A DNA stretch of 64,000 bases from contig OX485808.1 in the NCBI GenBank assembly GCA_950295325.1, positions 250,501-314,500 of the forward strand, in the 5' to 3' direction. Below the pieces are notes generated by a model. The model saw only the letters and a list, made by a program, of their open reading frames with translations. It was not told the origin of the DNA and searched no databases. A program made the position numbers and the translations under genes. Shown one piece after another: positions 9,150 to 20,579 of the stretch (positions within the stretch are counted from its first letter, which is position 1; each line of letters opens with the position of its first letter). The DNA comes from Polytrichum commune (taxonomy: Eukaryota; Streptophyta; Polytrichopsida; Polytrichales; Polytrichaceae).

Positions 9150-11988
9150 ATGCCCGGACCAGCCTTTCCCAAAGATTTTTTATTTAAAGGTAAAGAGTGT
9201 GGGGTTGATGGAGTCATGGAGATTATTAGAATGGACAAGCGGCTGAAATCTGCATTGCGTAGCAGTGATGCAAACCCTAATGATGGAGAGACTGCCGACA
9301 GTGCTCAGATGTCGATGAAAGAGAAAAAGAAAAAGCGGAAGAAGAGAAGTAAGACGAGTTTGTCACGTAATGACGAAGCACAGGAACATAATAAGGTGCG
9401 TTGATGTGAATTGACCCTCTACTTAGATGCAGATTGTGGTGCTGATTACTTTATTATGAACCAAAACCAGCTCACTGGAATTTTGAGTGGAAGAAGCACC
9501 TAGTTGCTTCCAAGTTTTCATTGGCACAAGAAAATGTTGAAAAAAATGAATAAACTCGAGGAATGCAGTCATTGAATATTTGAATTGAACATGATACATA
9601 ATAGTTTTGAGGAGCATATGTAGTGTCTTGGTGCTAATAGAATAACTTTTAGGTAATCCTGATATCTTAGGAATTAGTCCAATTGGGGTGCACATTGTCA
9701 AATATCAATTGAGTCTTGGTAGATGGGAGAAGGCTTCATGTTCGAAGGTAGGCAACAATGAGGTGTTGATTAATGAGACCCTGCCCATTAATTATGCCCG
9801 GCATTTATGCATGTAATCAAGACCTTGAAAATTTATGTCTGAAGTTAGAAAAGAAAGGGAGTGTCCTTGCTTTGTTACAAGGCTTAAGAATGCTATGTAC
9901 TGGCTTGCTCAATGTCTTTTCAATTTTTTGTTTGCCTTCAAAGATGCAACTGGCTATCAACCTTTTTTATCTCCCGAGGCAGCTAGTTTTTAAAGTCACT
10001 GAACAAATTGCTTGGTATTAGTGTTAATTGTAAAGTCACAAAAAAGTGGGGAGTCTATCTCCACTTGTGAAGGAATCTCCTATATTTGCCACTTCCCACA
10101 CCTGTGTAAGTGACCTAAAAATAAACTAGGAATTGAAGGCTACAAAACTTTGAGAACTTTTGAGTTCATTTCTTAAGTTTGCTTCTATTTGGGGAGTACG
10201 TGAGAGGTGAGAGGAGTAAAGAGTGCATAGACAAGACATGTGCAGACAAGCGGCAAAGAAAATGAGAAGATTCTCAGACTGTTAGTAATATAAAGATGAA
10301 ACATGTCAGCGTCTAGAAGTCAAAGAGGCCCTCTAAGACTCTGGGTACACTTAAAATGGAGAAGTCTCCCCTGAATTTCCTTAGTTTCTTTTGGTTGTTG
10401 TTAACTCTATTGCAATTGATGCTACTTGTTTGGTAATAGCAAACACTTGTTTGTAAGGTCTTATCATGTATTGTTCCAAGGCCCAGAGGAGAGGTTTGTA
10501 TAGAATTATTCTGGGAGGATGCTAATTGTTCTGGGATGATGTATTGTGGTTGCAGATATTGCAAGATGTGAGGGCTTTAACTGCTGTTATAGATGATAAC
10601 CTTAGGTCAGGGTCATGTAATGGCGAAGCGGTGGAGCTCGTCCTTCAGAAACCACCTCAGGAATGTTGGCCGCAGCAAGAAGATCTGGAAACACCAACAA
10701 TTGCAAAAGCCACGGTGAACCTTAAAATCACTGACAAGAAGCGAAAGAGAATTGAGCAAGAATTGCAAAAGGTTGTGAGTACTTCGGCAACCATAGCAGT
10801 CACTAAGGAAACTGGGAGAGAGGATGATAGGGTGTGGAAATATGTATGCAAAAGGGCGGTCCTTGTGGATCCAAAAGGGCACATAAGGACATCTTTTTCT
10901 GCACTAGAATCATCATCACTTGGTCAACCAAATGTGGGGAACAAGAAGAAGACAATCATCTCAGAAGTTTCTGTTGCTGGTAAATCAATAGTGGTGACCA
11001 TCACAAAGGAAGGTGTTGTTGCACAAGATTGGATACTGCGACAACAAGGAACAGTGTTTGGTTTGGACGCAGAATGGAGGCCTAGTTTCACCAAAGGCTC
11101 TGAGCACAAAGTTGCTCTTCTGCAGGTGTGACTTCTTGACTTCCCCTGTATACAGCAACTTTTATTGTACTGAATTTCTTACAGCTCTACGTCTGTGATA
11201 CCAGTTGCTGGTTAGATCTGGAAGGTTCCAGTCACAGTTCTTGCAATTGCAATACTGCTTGGCGAAATCAAGTTTGGCGCCCCAACTTGACTTCCACTGG
11301 ATACATTGGGTCCTTAGTTATGAACACCCAACTGTCTAAATTCTAGCATCTTCGTAGTATGGAGTCTTCAGCAATGGGATTCACCGTTTCTTTTCGAAGG
11401 TTTGGTGTTGTCACTCCTTTGTTTTTAAGTCTAACCAACTGTCTTTCCATATATGGGTATCAATCACTTGGCTTATGTGCAAATTTTCACTACGAGTCTC
11501 CAACTTTATGGCTTGGTAGTTGGTATATCTTTATGCAGGCCAATATTCATATGGGGAGTCGGTGTTTGGTGCAGATATGTGGGGAGAGTGAGTGTCTAAT
11601 CATCCAGATGCTATTTCTGGATGTAATTCCATGGGCATTAGTGGATTTTCTCAAGGACCGTAACATTCTATTTCCTGGGGTGGGAGTAAAAGGAGATGCC
11701 AAGAAGCTCCAGAAAGACTGGGGTCTTGAATGTAATGGTGCAGTGGATCTCAACTCTTTGGCTGTTGAAACTTTGAGTCAACCAGAGTTGAAACATGTGG
11801 GGTTGAAGGCACTTGCCAATATTGTGATTGGGTATGAGATGGCCAAGTTGAAGAGAGTCACAATGAGCAACTGGGCTAAACCTGTCTTGGACAATATGCA
11901 AGTTGAGTATGCAACCCTCGATGCATGGGTTTCATATGCGATACATCAAAGACTAGTCAATCCACCTCTTGAAACTGGAGATTCTTAA
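9150..11988 (+). CDS. WRN-type 3'-5' exonuclease (three coding exons)
   Basis: A DEDDy-family exonuclease like the exonuclease domain of Werner helicase and plant WEX. It would remove nucleotides from DNA (or RNA) 3' ends, probably in the nucleus. Exons: 9150-9395, 10556-11125 and 11575-11988, all phase 0, with GTGCGT and GTGTGA donors and TGCAG/GTGCAG acceptors; total 409 aa. Residues 57-67 are a lysine/arginine run (KEKKKKRKKRS), a likely nuclear signal. Exo I is FGLDAEW (D253, E255), Exo II VGVKGD (D313), and Exo III Y-A-T-L-D (Y384, D388), so all catalytic residues are present. The start is uncertain: ATG 9150 lies just after a possible acceptor (GGTAGCAG), and the frame stays open upstream to 8982. 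The acidic and basic N-terminal ~160 residues match no domain I know. Residues 83-250 are coded in the same exon as Exo I, so it is one gene. Confidence 0.9.
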
Positions 11989-12580
11989 TCCCTAAACCCT
12001 AAATCTTCCTGACCTAAATTTCAAGCTTTGTGGCTAAGCCTCACTTGAAGTTTTATCCACTTTGCGATCTCACTCGTTGGATCATCGTATCAGACCTCAT
12101 CTGCATGTGGGTCAGAATGTCTCACTGCTGATGCAGTTTCTCAGTGCAGGAATACTAGAAGTGTGTACTGAAATTTTTCATTTGTAGTTGAGCTTTATAG
12201 ATCATTCTATGTGGTGGGCCTCTACAATACCATGTGAAGTATGTATGCACCGCTACCAAAAACGTAAATTATTGATTTATATGAAGGTTCTATCCGCATT
12301 GGGTAGAAATGATGAATATAACATGAGTCCCTTGGAGCGTTTGTGGGCTTTGTGTGAGGATGTATTCCTCAGTGATGTAGAAGCTGCTACAAATGTGTTT
12401 TGGGGGGTGGCAAATAAGATAGATGTGCCTTATTTGGTTGCATTTTGCTGTTTTGCTATTGTATACTAGGATTTGCGAGGTTGAAATTTGTGCGCGTCCA
12501 CAAATTTATCTGAAGGAGCCATGATCAATACAGAGAGTTTTGGATATTTACTTCAATTGTTATGAATTCTCAAAGTCCAC
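11989..12580 (+). other. Exonuclease 3' flank, no separate gene
   Basis: The sequence after the stop probably holds the 3' UTR. A 93-codon frame (12188-12469) lacks recognisable motifs or a splice context, and I do not call it a gene. Confidence 0.4.
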
Positions 12581-12584
12581 TGAC

Positions 12585-12760
12585 ATTGAGCCATGAGAAG
12601 GCCACGGCCCCCCCAATTATATTGGCTGTTGAGCCTAGAATGGTTAACTAATTATGACCATGCAGTCCAATTGCTTTTACACATGTGTCTTTTTGGGTGT
12701 TGTCAGATGTGCACCTCACCACTCACCACTCCAATATAGGTGTTTGACTAAAATAAGAAC
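12585..12760 (-). repeat. Dispersed repeat R1, reverse copy
   Basis: Contains CCCCCAATTATATTGGCTGT, GAGCCTAGAATGGTTAAC, CAGTCCAATTGCTTTT and CTCCAATATAGGTGTTTGAC, the reverse complement of the R1 order seen at 4590-4985 and 41105-41430. Confidence 0.6.
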
Positions 12761-12770
12761 ACAAACTAAA

Positions 12771-14135
12771 GCCCCCTCCCCACCTGACTTTAGGGCCTTC
12801 CACACCTGAGCTGGTATTAAGTCCCGAGCCAAGTTGGTGAGCTTCGTCAATGATCTTAATACTCCCGACCCTGCACTCACAGTGCCAAGGCTTGCTGCCT
12901 CCGCTATGAATGCGAAAGGATTTTAGCATCTCTAAAACGCAGAGACGTCGTCATGGGATTGGACACAATGTAGGGTGTCCTAACTTTACAGGTAAAACTA
13001 GGTGAGTAACGGTCTCTGGTACCAACGGTCTCTTGAAATTTAGATGCGACAATCCTTCTTAAGGGATTTCGGAGCGGTGCAGGTAGTGGTGAGTTCGGAG
13101 TTCGGAGTGCTGAGCTTTCGGAGTTCGAGCCTGCAATTTCACCAAAGTTCCAGCTGCTTGCAACACCGCATGGTAGCTCCCGTTTCTGGTTGGGGTTTTG
13201 GCGGAGTCCCCTCCAGCCCCAATGCTCCCTTTGGCGGCTACCCTAGTGAGTTGATCTTTTCTGAGTTTCTGCTTGAGTCGTTCGAACTGTCTGCAAAGCA
13301 CTGCGAACAGATGCATCTCCTTAATTCCTCAAACAACTACTAGTAGTGGCTCTTCTTGCACTAGAGACGGCTGCCAGTAATTTCTTAAACAATTTCTTCA
13401 ACGACTACCTACCTCTGCGTCCGGTTTCCAAGTTCTTGCGAAGCCTTTGGAGCGCTTTCTTGAAGCTTTCTTGCTCAAATCTCTTGGAGCTGTAGTGTCG
13501 TCCCACACCTGTACTTTAAGCACTGCAGAACCCTTTGTCGATGTGGTTGCAATTTTTAGAGCATGCAATGTTATTCCGATGCACAACAGAATCATCTAAA
13601 TGCTCCGTCAAGGACAATACCACTAGGATTTGATGCATGCCACAAAATTAACTTGTAGCTCTGCATACTTACTGTGCAGCAATTAGTTCGGTACAACTTT
13701 GAATCTCAAGCTCTCAAGACCCGACTTGCACTCTGAAATGCAGAGCTTACTCTGAGCAGGAACAACGCTTCGAGTTGAAATTTCACAGCTAACTCACAAA
13801 ACTCAACACCCAAAGAGGCTCAAAATCGATGATTTTGTGTTGCCGAAATGGGTTCAGAGTTCTGTTGGCCTCTCAAGAAACTTGCACACCTGAATGGCAG
13901 TTCACATACCGTTATAGGTTGCTTCCAGAAGCACAAAGGCCGTGACCCTCCCCTAAAACTAGCAACAAAGTGAAGAAGGTTGATAAAAAAAAGTGTTAAG
14001 ACCGGCCCGGATATTACGCCCGAGGCTACCATCCACCCCAAACCCAGTGGTGGACCCTAATACCCTACCACCGGATATAACGGTGGGTTTTAGCTTTAAG
14101 ACTCAGTCTTAGCTAAAGTCAGGTGGGGAGGGGGC
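12771..14135. repeat. Perfect 23-bp inverted repeat pair, 1.36 kb apart
   Basis: 12771-12793 (begins GCCCCCTCCCCACCTGAC) is the exact reverse complement of 14113-14135. Outside the 23 bp the flanks do not pair convincingly. The enclosed 1.3 kb holds no recognisable gene; frames at 13044-13343 and 13059-13316 overlap on opposite strands. The arms could be the termini of an uncharacterised element, or two copies of a dispersed motif in opposite orientation. Confidence 0.55.
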
Positions 14136-14139
14136 ATAA

Positions 14140-14620
14140 GTCATCTTACCTTAGAGAAGGTGGCATAGGACACTTGGTGCTACATAATTGAGGGAGTTAT
14201 GAAGACCACTCTAACTAACATAACATGCAATTATTAATGCAATACGTGGTTAGATGTATAGTGTAGAGTCGAACCACCTATTCCCAATCAAGACCCCATC
14301 AGGAATTTGTAAAGTATCATAATTTTGATTAGGTTAGGTTTGAATTTTGATTGGGTTGGATTTGGGAATGCCATGACACATGTCCTTGGTTTTGAGTGCT
14401 AAGATGGGGAGGAATTTGTCTCACAATGAGTGGTTATACTAGACTCTAGATATTGGCTTCAAAAATTGACAGCAATTTCAAATTAAGGAATAAAGTACTA
14501 AATTTATTGTAATCCTTTTGATTCCTATCTGCCTACATGGGAACAAATTTACACTACCTTATGTTTCACCAGTTCTTGGTTATGGGCGCCTCTACTAAAG
14601 TCGTTGAAATCATGTGAATG
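14140..14620. other. Intergenic, no gene recognised
   Basis: Ordinary AT-rich sequence with no coding signal or repeat that I can define. Confidence 0.5.
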
Positions 14621-14621
14621 C

Positions 14622-15568
14622 AAATTCCTACCTCTTTAATATGATACTTGATATTACATCAACCTTGATACAATGACACAAATTTTGTTAACCAAACTTT
14701 GTAGTTGAAATCTACCTCTATAATATGACTGTGACATTATTAATACGGCTCCCAAAATGTCATATTATAGAGGTAATAAATGCATACATGATGGGTGCCA
14801 CACATGTATGAGTACATGGTTAGTATTGAAATTATGTGACTTTCACACATGAAATGTGGATAGAAGAAATTTCAATGCAAAATTATGTTAAAATATGGGA
14901 ACTAAGGGAACTAAGTTCTCTATCTTAAAACCTAATTAAGAGACTCATTAGCTTTTGCCTCATTCACAATAGTTTTTCACTTATACCATGCACTAAGGTG
15001 CAGGGTTTGTTTTTGAGCAATTTGAACTCAATATTATCAGGTTGCTTTGATATGCAACATATTGTTGGGAAGCTCTTGGAATTTCACTTCTTTTGGTGTC
15101 AATTTTGTCCAATTCCGAGTTGTTATGTTGATGAGAGATCTCCACATCATGTTCAATTGTCAGCCACATGTTTTAGGGACAACCCAGTAGAGTTTACTCA
15201 TCCAAACGTAATGAAAATACAGGCCATATCGGAGAAGCTCAATACAATACATGTTGCTAGTTTGAAGTGGCAACATCAGCAGACTATTGATTCCTTCTTC
15301 AAGTCCACCCAATTCCACCAAGTTTTTTCTTCGTGCCTTGCCTGGTCGAATTCGCAAAATGTCATGAGAAAAACTTGCATATTTGTGAAGACATGAAAAA
15401 ATATTTATTTTGTATATGTGGCAAACTATCTAATTTGTGTTTTCATGAAGTACCTTGTTATGACAAAGAGAACCAACTTGTCATATTATTGAATATGTGA
15501 CACCACGATAATATGACGACTTCCTTGTTTCCGAAACGTGTCATATTAAAGAGGTAGGATTGTAGTGT
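14622..15568 (+). mobile_element. Pogo-like element with transposase C-terminal relic
   Basis: The left end ATTCCTACCTCTTTAATATG and the reverse complement of the right end AATCCTACCTCTTTAATATG (near 15545-15566) match nearly perfectly as terminal inverted repeats. Just inside the left end, CTCTATAATATGAC and GTCATATTATAGAG form a second inverted pair (14715-14775). A 132-codon frame (14998-15396) contains QQTIDSFF at 15277-15300, preceded by an ISEKLNTIHVASLK-like helix. The same helix-plus-motif order occurs at the end of the relic frames in the elements at 6181 and 42283 (NNLDKMTVANLGRQHQRSLDSYF), so this frame is a decayed transposase end, not a host gene. Confidence 0.65.
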
Positions 15569-15569
15569 A

Positions 15570-16800
15570 GATGTAATATCAGAATATCACTGGTTGAGAG
15601 CATTGGGTGCTCAATTTCAATTTTATAAGCCTATTTCATCTACGATAGTCTACATTTTTGTCTTCAATAGCCTACACTAAGTTAGTCTACAGGAATTTTG
15701 GGCATGTCAAGATAATAATTATAACACAAAGAACTCAAACAAAACCAAAACAACATAAAAAGAAACTCTTTGGATTTGGAGTGATTTTTCTACACATCAT
15801 TTGCTCATGTTTTTTGCCCAAGTTCTAGCATGTCCCTCAAAGAACATAATTCACTTGCTAGCCTGACATGTGTATTTTACAAGAGCATAATCTACTCTCT
15901 TTTGCGCTCTTCATGTCGGGTGAACCTCTGCAATGCTCACGGGTAGATCACTCTAAGGCATTTTTGTGCACCACGTGCGACTGGGGGTTTTTTGTTTTGG
16001 GGCTATTTACCTTCAAGGGTTGAATTAAAGCCTCCCTATAATTACTTAAATTTCAAAAGTGGCCCATTTGTTTGCACCCTTTCATTACTTATATTGTCCA
16101 AGTCACTGTAATTTTTTACACTCTATATTCCTTTTAAGTAATTTTGGACAGATGGAAATCCCAACTATCATCCATCCCCGTGAGTCCTAAACCCATTTAC
16201 ATACCATACTAAACATACCTTCTAGGATCCTTATCTTCAGCTCCTATATTAATTTTACAAAAAAATAATGGCCCACGTTTTATGTCCATCTAACTTACTT
16301 ATAATGGGATTGTCTACATTTAATGGCCCCTTCATTACTTGGAATTCCTTTATAATTTTTATTTCAAATGATTTTAATCCTCTCTATATTATGCCGCACG
16401 TCGTTTTTAAAATGCACTAAGTGATCTACCCATGGCAATGCTGGGATTCCAAGTCTAAAACCCCACAACACTCGGGCTACTACCCTCATGGTTTGTGGCT
16501 TGAGCCTAGAAGCAACACTTTAGGGAACTTTTGCTACTTCAGGTACGTTTAATAGTTTGGAAAAAATTCAAAATTTTTCGTAGATTACCAAATCTATATA
16601 TATATTTTTCTTTTTTCTTTTTTCTTTTAGAAAATAAGAAATTCATATGCAAGCTACAAAAATTTGCAAAGTCATTTCAAGAAATGAGCTTTTTACTCTC
16701 CATTACTGGGTCCCTAAATGTTGGACTGTTAGGTGAGAATCACCACAAAATTTGTCTTAGTGCGAGTGAGAGTCTTCCATAATATAAAGTAACAAGCCCA
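15570..16800. other. Intergenic, no gene recognised
   Basis: AT-rich; the small frame at 16531-16782 is dominated by phenylalanine and lysine runs and is not credible as a gene. Confidence 0.5.
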
Positions 16801-16816
16801 AAAATGACCTCGTCAG

Positions 16817-16881
16817 AAGAGCATCAAACTAGCGCGCGCTAGTTTGATGCTCTTTTGTGAGCAAAGGTAGCGCTACCTTTG
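16817..16881. repeat. Two adjacent perfect palindromes (38 bp and 20 bp)
   Basis: 16817-16854 is a loopless perfect palindrome whose left half is AAGAGCATCAAACTAGCGC. It is followed 7 bp later by the perfect palindrome 16862-16881 (CAAAGGTAGCGCTACCTTTG). The centre of the first is GCGCGC in an AT-rich background. No gene flanks them closely. They could be the fused ends of a foldback transposon, or a cruciform or hairpin-forming scar of rearrangement. Confidence 0.85.
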
Positions 16882-16884
16882 AGT

Positions 16885-18860
16885 TTTCTTTGGTTATTTT
16901 ATATCTAATTGGGAAGTTACTTTCACTGCTAAGAATTAATTATGTCATATTCTAGGACAAAACTAATGCCAAGTGGCGGTGAAGGTTCTATTATAGGCTA
17001 AACTGAAATCTAAACACATTTAAATAGTTGTTTAGCAATGGGAAAAGTTGGTGGGGTCAAAGAGGTAGTCATACTTTCCAAAAAAGTCTTCCAAAACTTT
17101 GCATTGGAAACCTTTTTGACACCTTTTTGATGGTATATATATATTTTAATTAATTTGCCATTCATTCACCTTTGTTTTGCAAGCTTTTCTCTTCTTGTTG
17201 AGGTAGTATTGTGGATATTGAAAGGGTGCCTTGCTAGCATTGGCACTTAATGTTATGTCTATTAAATGAAGGTGTTGTCCCCCTTTTGTAGATCACTGCC
17301 TCGTCAAGTTGGTAGATCCTTGATTAGCCATTGTGATTGGCCAAAAGTTGGTGCTCTACTTAAAGCGTCCTTGCATGCTCCTTGCACCGCTACTATGAAT
17401 GGCCAAAGTGGTGTAGTTTGTACTTGATTCTGCACATGATTAATTTCTTTTAATGATGGCATTGTTGTAGTCACTCGTTTACAACTTACGGATGCAAAAT
17501 AGGTGTTGCCAAAAGAAGGTGTTACTTTACATGACCGCTATGGCCTTATAATATTAAGCACATTAATACATTGCAAGTCATTCATTTAAACCCCCTAACT
17601 TCCCAAGCCTATAAAAGGGTTGCATGGAATGCATTTCACTTAATGTTGGTTTCCAAAATCTAATGCACGAATTTTGAGGTTAAAGTGGGATATATCTGTA
17701 CGATCTTGAAGCATGGAAGATGACCTATTTTCAAGGAAAATTGATGGGAATAACTTAAGAGTTGAGTACCTCCATAATTGCTCAAGCCAAAATGTGCCAA
17801 CCACAATCGGCTAGCCCCCTTGCAATTGGAGTATGTAAATTACTCCATGTTTTTAACTACATATTTGCAAAGAATATCTTGAGATTTGCGAGTGTCCAAA
17901 ACTTAAACCAAATGGTTGAGGTGAGCACAAAGGTTGTATTGACATGAACATGTAAAGAAATCCACTTTTACCAAAACAAACATCATCAATGGCCATGCAA
18001 AGTTTGCATTGAAGCAGGAAATCATCGATGTGAGTCACCACCCTCACTTGAGCTTGCAAAACAACAAGAAAACGGCCACTCTCCCATTTTAAATCATCTT
18101 CTTACATATTCTTAATCTCTACAAACTGCACATGTCAAGTGTCGATGGGTAGGTAACCATGTCGGCTTGATGTTTAAAATATTTCCAATTGTAGATTCAT
18201 GAGTTCATAACAATGTTCCGAGGGACCCATAACATCCCACAAAATGATTCCCATAGTCAGTTTGAATGTGGGAAATATTCTGTGGAATACTGTCAGTCCC
18301 ACGGAACACTGTTATGGATCTGAATAATGTTATGTTAGATGGGGTTAATGTAGGGTAGAAATCATCCATCAACCAAATAGTGGTTGCTTGGGAAGTTAGG
18401 GTTAAAGGTACATCATCTCAATTTCCCCAAATGTCCTTTGACCTTTAAAGGTGAATAAAACACGGTAATAGGAATCCAAGCCCCTGCCAACAACCAACGT
18501 CGATAGATGTGCAGGCTGGTACTCGTGAGTCACCACTGATCGTCCACGCGGCAGTTCCACAGAAACTTCGATATTGTCCAGTGAGACATCGACACGTGGC
18601 GGGTGTCTCATTTGCTCCTCCCCCTCGCTATGGTTTTCCTATAAAGCTTCCCCGGCAACCCACCCCGGTATGTGCCATTACCAACTCCAACGATTTCGCG
18701 AACTCGTCTTCCCAAGCTTAATCTCCGCATTATCGCATTCTTCTCGGCTCCCTTCCTCCTTGATCAAGTCTGCAGGTCTTAGGATTGTCGCGCTTTCTTC
18801 TTCAGCGAGTTTGAAACCTCGACGTACGTGTGTGTGGGTGTGGGTGTGCGTTTTTTCCTC
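16885..18860. other. Intergenic; promoter and leader of the next gene at right
   Basis: No coding region recognised from 16885 to about 18400. From about 18480 the base composition becomes more GC- and CT-rich, with CTCCTCCCCCTCGC and TATAAAG (18640) shortly before a CT-rich leader. This probably holds the promoter and 5' UTR of the small gene at 18865. Confidence 0.4.
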
Positions 18861-18864
18861 GGCG

Positions 18865-19086
18865 ATGGCGATTCCGTTGTGTGTGCAGTGCGGGACACAC
18901 CAGAACCCGTGTCGTTGCAAGGTGGTAGGACCGACGCTCGGAGTGGTAGCGTTCCTGATCACGGCTATTGTTGAGTGGCCTCTGGGCGCAGCGATCTGGT
19001 GCTTCAAGCACCAGAAGGGGCGTCGTATCATGCACCACCCCACGCGCGTCGTGTACCCTCGTGTCGCCAGTGCCATCCCCTTCTAA
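18865..19086 (+). CDS. Small cysteine-rich single-pass membrane protein, 73 aa
   Basis: Starts MAIPLCVQCG. The N-terminus has cysteines at 6, 9, 16 and 18 (C-x2-C-x6-C-x-C), a spacing suited to metal binding. About residues 20-47 are hydrophobic (VVGPTLGVVAFLITAIVEWP and on to WCF), followed by a basic KGRRIMHHP segment and a VVYPRVASAIPF end. I believe similar short proteins of unknown function occur in other land plants, but this is memory, not a search. The frame is open upstream to 18574, but that part is leader-like sequence (GTGTGTGGGTGTGGG just before the ATG), so I chose the ATG at 18865. No intron is needed. Role and location are unknown; a membrane anchor with a small zinc-binding head is inferred. 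Confidence 0.7.
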   Translation: MAIPLCVQCGTHQNPCRCKVVGPTLGVVAFLITAIVEWPLGAAIWCFKHQKGRRIMHHPTRVVYPRVASAIPF

Positions 19087-19700
19087 ATCGATGCGGGCAT
19101 CAGAGCGGACATGAGAGCCCACATCTTTCAGCTGCCCTTCCAATGCTGGGGGACTCGAGCATCGACACGACTGGAGAGAGAGAGAGAGACGAGCAGCTTC
19201 AGGTGCTTCAAATGTATGAGGTTCTTCAAGCACAAGAACATAACGGAGGTCGATGACTGTTCATGGAATGTAGGTTCCACGTACGATTCAAATAGTCTCA
19301 ACCAATGTAAGAACGACACGTGGTAACTGAAGGGAGCCTTCTACGGCATATTCTTTGGGTGCTGATTCAAGCGGTCGGTGGACATTATGATCAGATTCTT
19401 GTCAACATAGTATAGGAGATTGTATCGCTTAATTTCATTGGCGAGATCTGGTGACTGTCACTGGTGCGCTCAGTTGTATATACTTGATGAGTCATTTGAG
19501 GACAAGTGTAAATAAAGACTACGCTTACTGGTTTCATTTTGTTGTTGCCATACTCGTGTGTATATGTGTCAAAAGTTGTATATGTGCTTTGGAGAACTTA
19601 GAATGCTTGATTCTTGACTTAACGATTTCTGCCAATTGTCGGGGGGTTTACAGATATGGCGGTTTTTGAAGACCAACATTTGTGCATGTGCAATGTGTAG
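19087..19700 (+). other. 3' flank of the small membrane-protein gene
   Basis: Contains a short GA microsatellite (about 19173-19187), then AT-rich sequence. The frames at 19111-19326 and 19451-19669 have no recognisable features; this is probably 3' UTR and spacer. Confidence 0.4.
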
Positions 19701-19704
19701 ACTA

Positions 19705-20129
19705 CTGTACTCCCTCTTTATAAAGACACGCTTGGTTGCCCAAGAAAGTGTCGCATCATACAAGTGTCGTGTCTGGGTAATATGACATTTTGCTCTCGAA
19801 TGTTGTACTATGGAGGCTTTCCGAGAAATTGGCCTATTTCGATGCAAAATGTCATTTTGTGTAGATAATGAAGATCCAGAACGATGAAAGAACATTTGTA
19901 TTGAAGAAGTATGCTCACAGCGGTCGCCAAGGTTCTCTGCATGCTCAAAGATATGAACTTCAAAATGCATGTGGATCCCACCACTTATGCACATTTATTA
20001 TCTCAATGATTCCGAAGATTGTGGTCGGAATATGGATGTAAATTAACACTAAAAAGTTTGTTCAATGGGAGATGCGTCGTTCAGTGAAGGTGTTGTATAA
20101 TCGAGGGTCGTAATATGGAGGGTAAACTG
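19705..20129. mobile_element. Possible degenerate pogo-like MITE
   Basis: The left end CTGTACTCCCTCTTTATAAAG and the right end (ending GGAGGGTAAACTG; reverse complement CAGTTTACCCTCCATATTAC) are imperfect inverted relatives of the other pogo-like termini in this window, and TAATATGACA occurs internally. A TA precedes the left end but not the right, so the boundaries are approximate. Confidence 0.4.
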
Positions 20130-20504
20130 AACTCGTTTCTGTGGATAACCTCAGGTGATCTCTAATATTCTATATCCGTATAGCTGTTCGTAAATAAGCG
20201 GAAACTTGGAGAATCCAAAAGTTCGATGCTGTGAAGGAAATTGGCAGGACAGTGAATATTGGGAGACGGCTGCTTACTTCGGGAAACCAAACTGGGAAGC
20301 TAAGAGTCGAGTTAGTGCGCTCTAATAGACTAGATTGCAATGTGATCAGGCTCCCAAACTGTCCATCCTGGGCAGCATGTAGACACTAATTGGGTTTAAA
20401 TCAGTGTGAGACAAATTCGTGGTCAGTTTCATGCAGGTTAAATTTTCTCAATATGCGATGCTTGCGAGCCCGAGTAGCACCCAGGAAAATATACGGTATA
20501 TAGG

Positions 20505-20575
20505 TGTTATTCGGTTACTTTTCTTAATCAAACACCTATATTTGATTGGTGTGTGGTTAGGTGAAGATTGAAGAA
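20505..20575 (+). repeat. R1 repeat fragment
   Basis: CGGTTACTTTTCTTAATCAA, CACCTATATTTGA and GTGTGTGGTTAGGTG match the start of the R1 copies at 41125 and 39520. Confidence 0.5.
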
Positions 20576-20579
20576 CAAA

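Noticed and set aside
13000-14050. Possible gene between the 23-bp inverted repeats
   Set aside because: Frames on the two strands overlap and none has recognisable content or splice-linked continuation.
18678-19233. Minus-strand frames of 132 and 143 codons over the small membrane-protein gene
   Set aside because: Antisense shadows with histidine/threonine runs from the GTGTGTGGG leader; the plus frame has the coherent protein.
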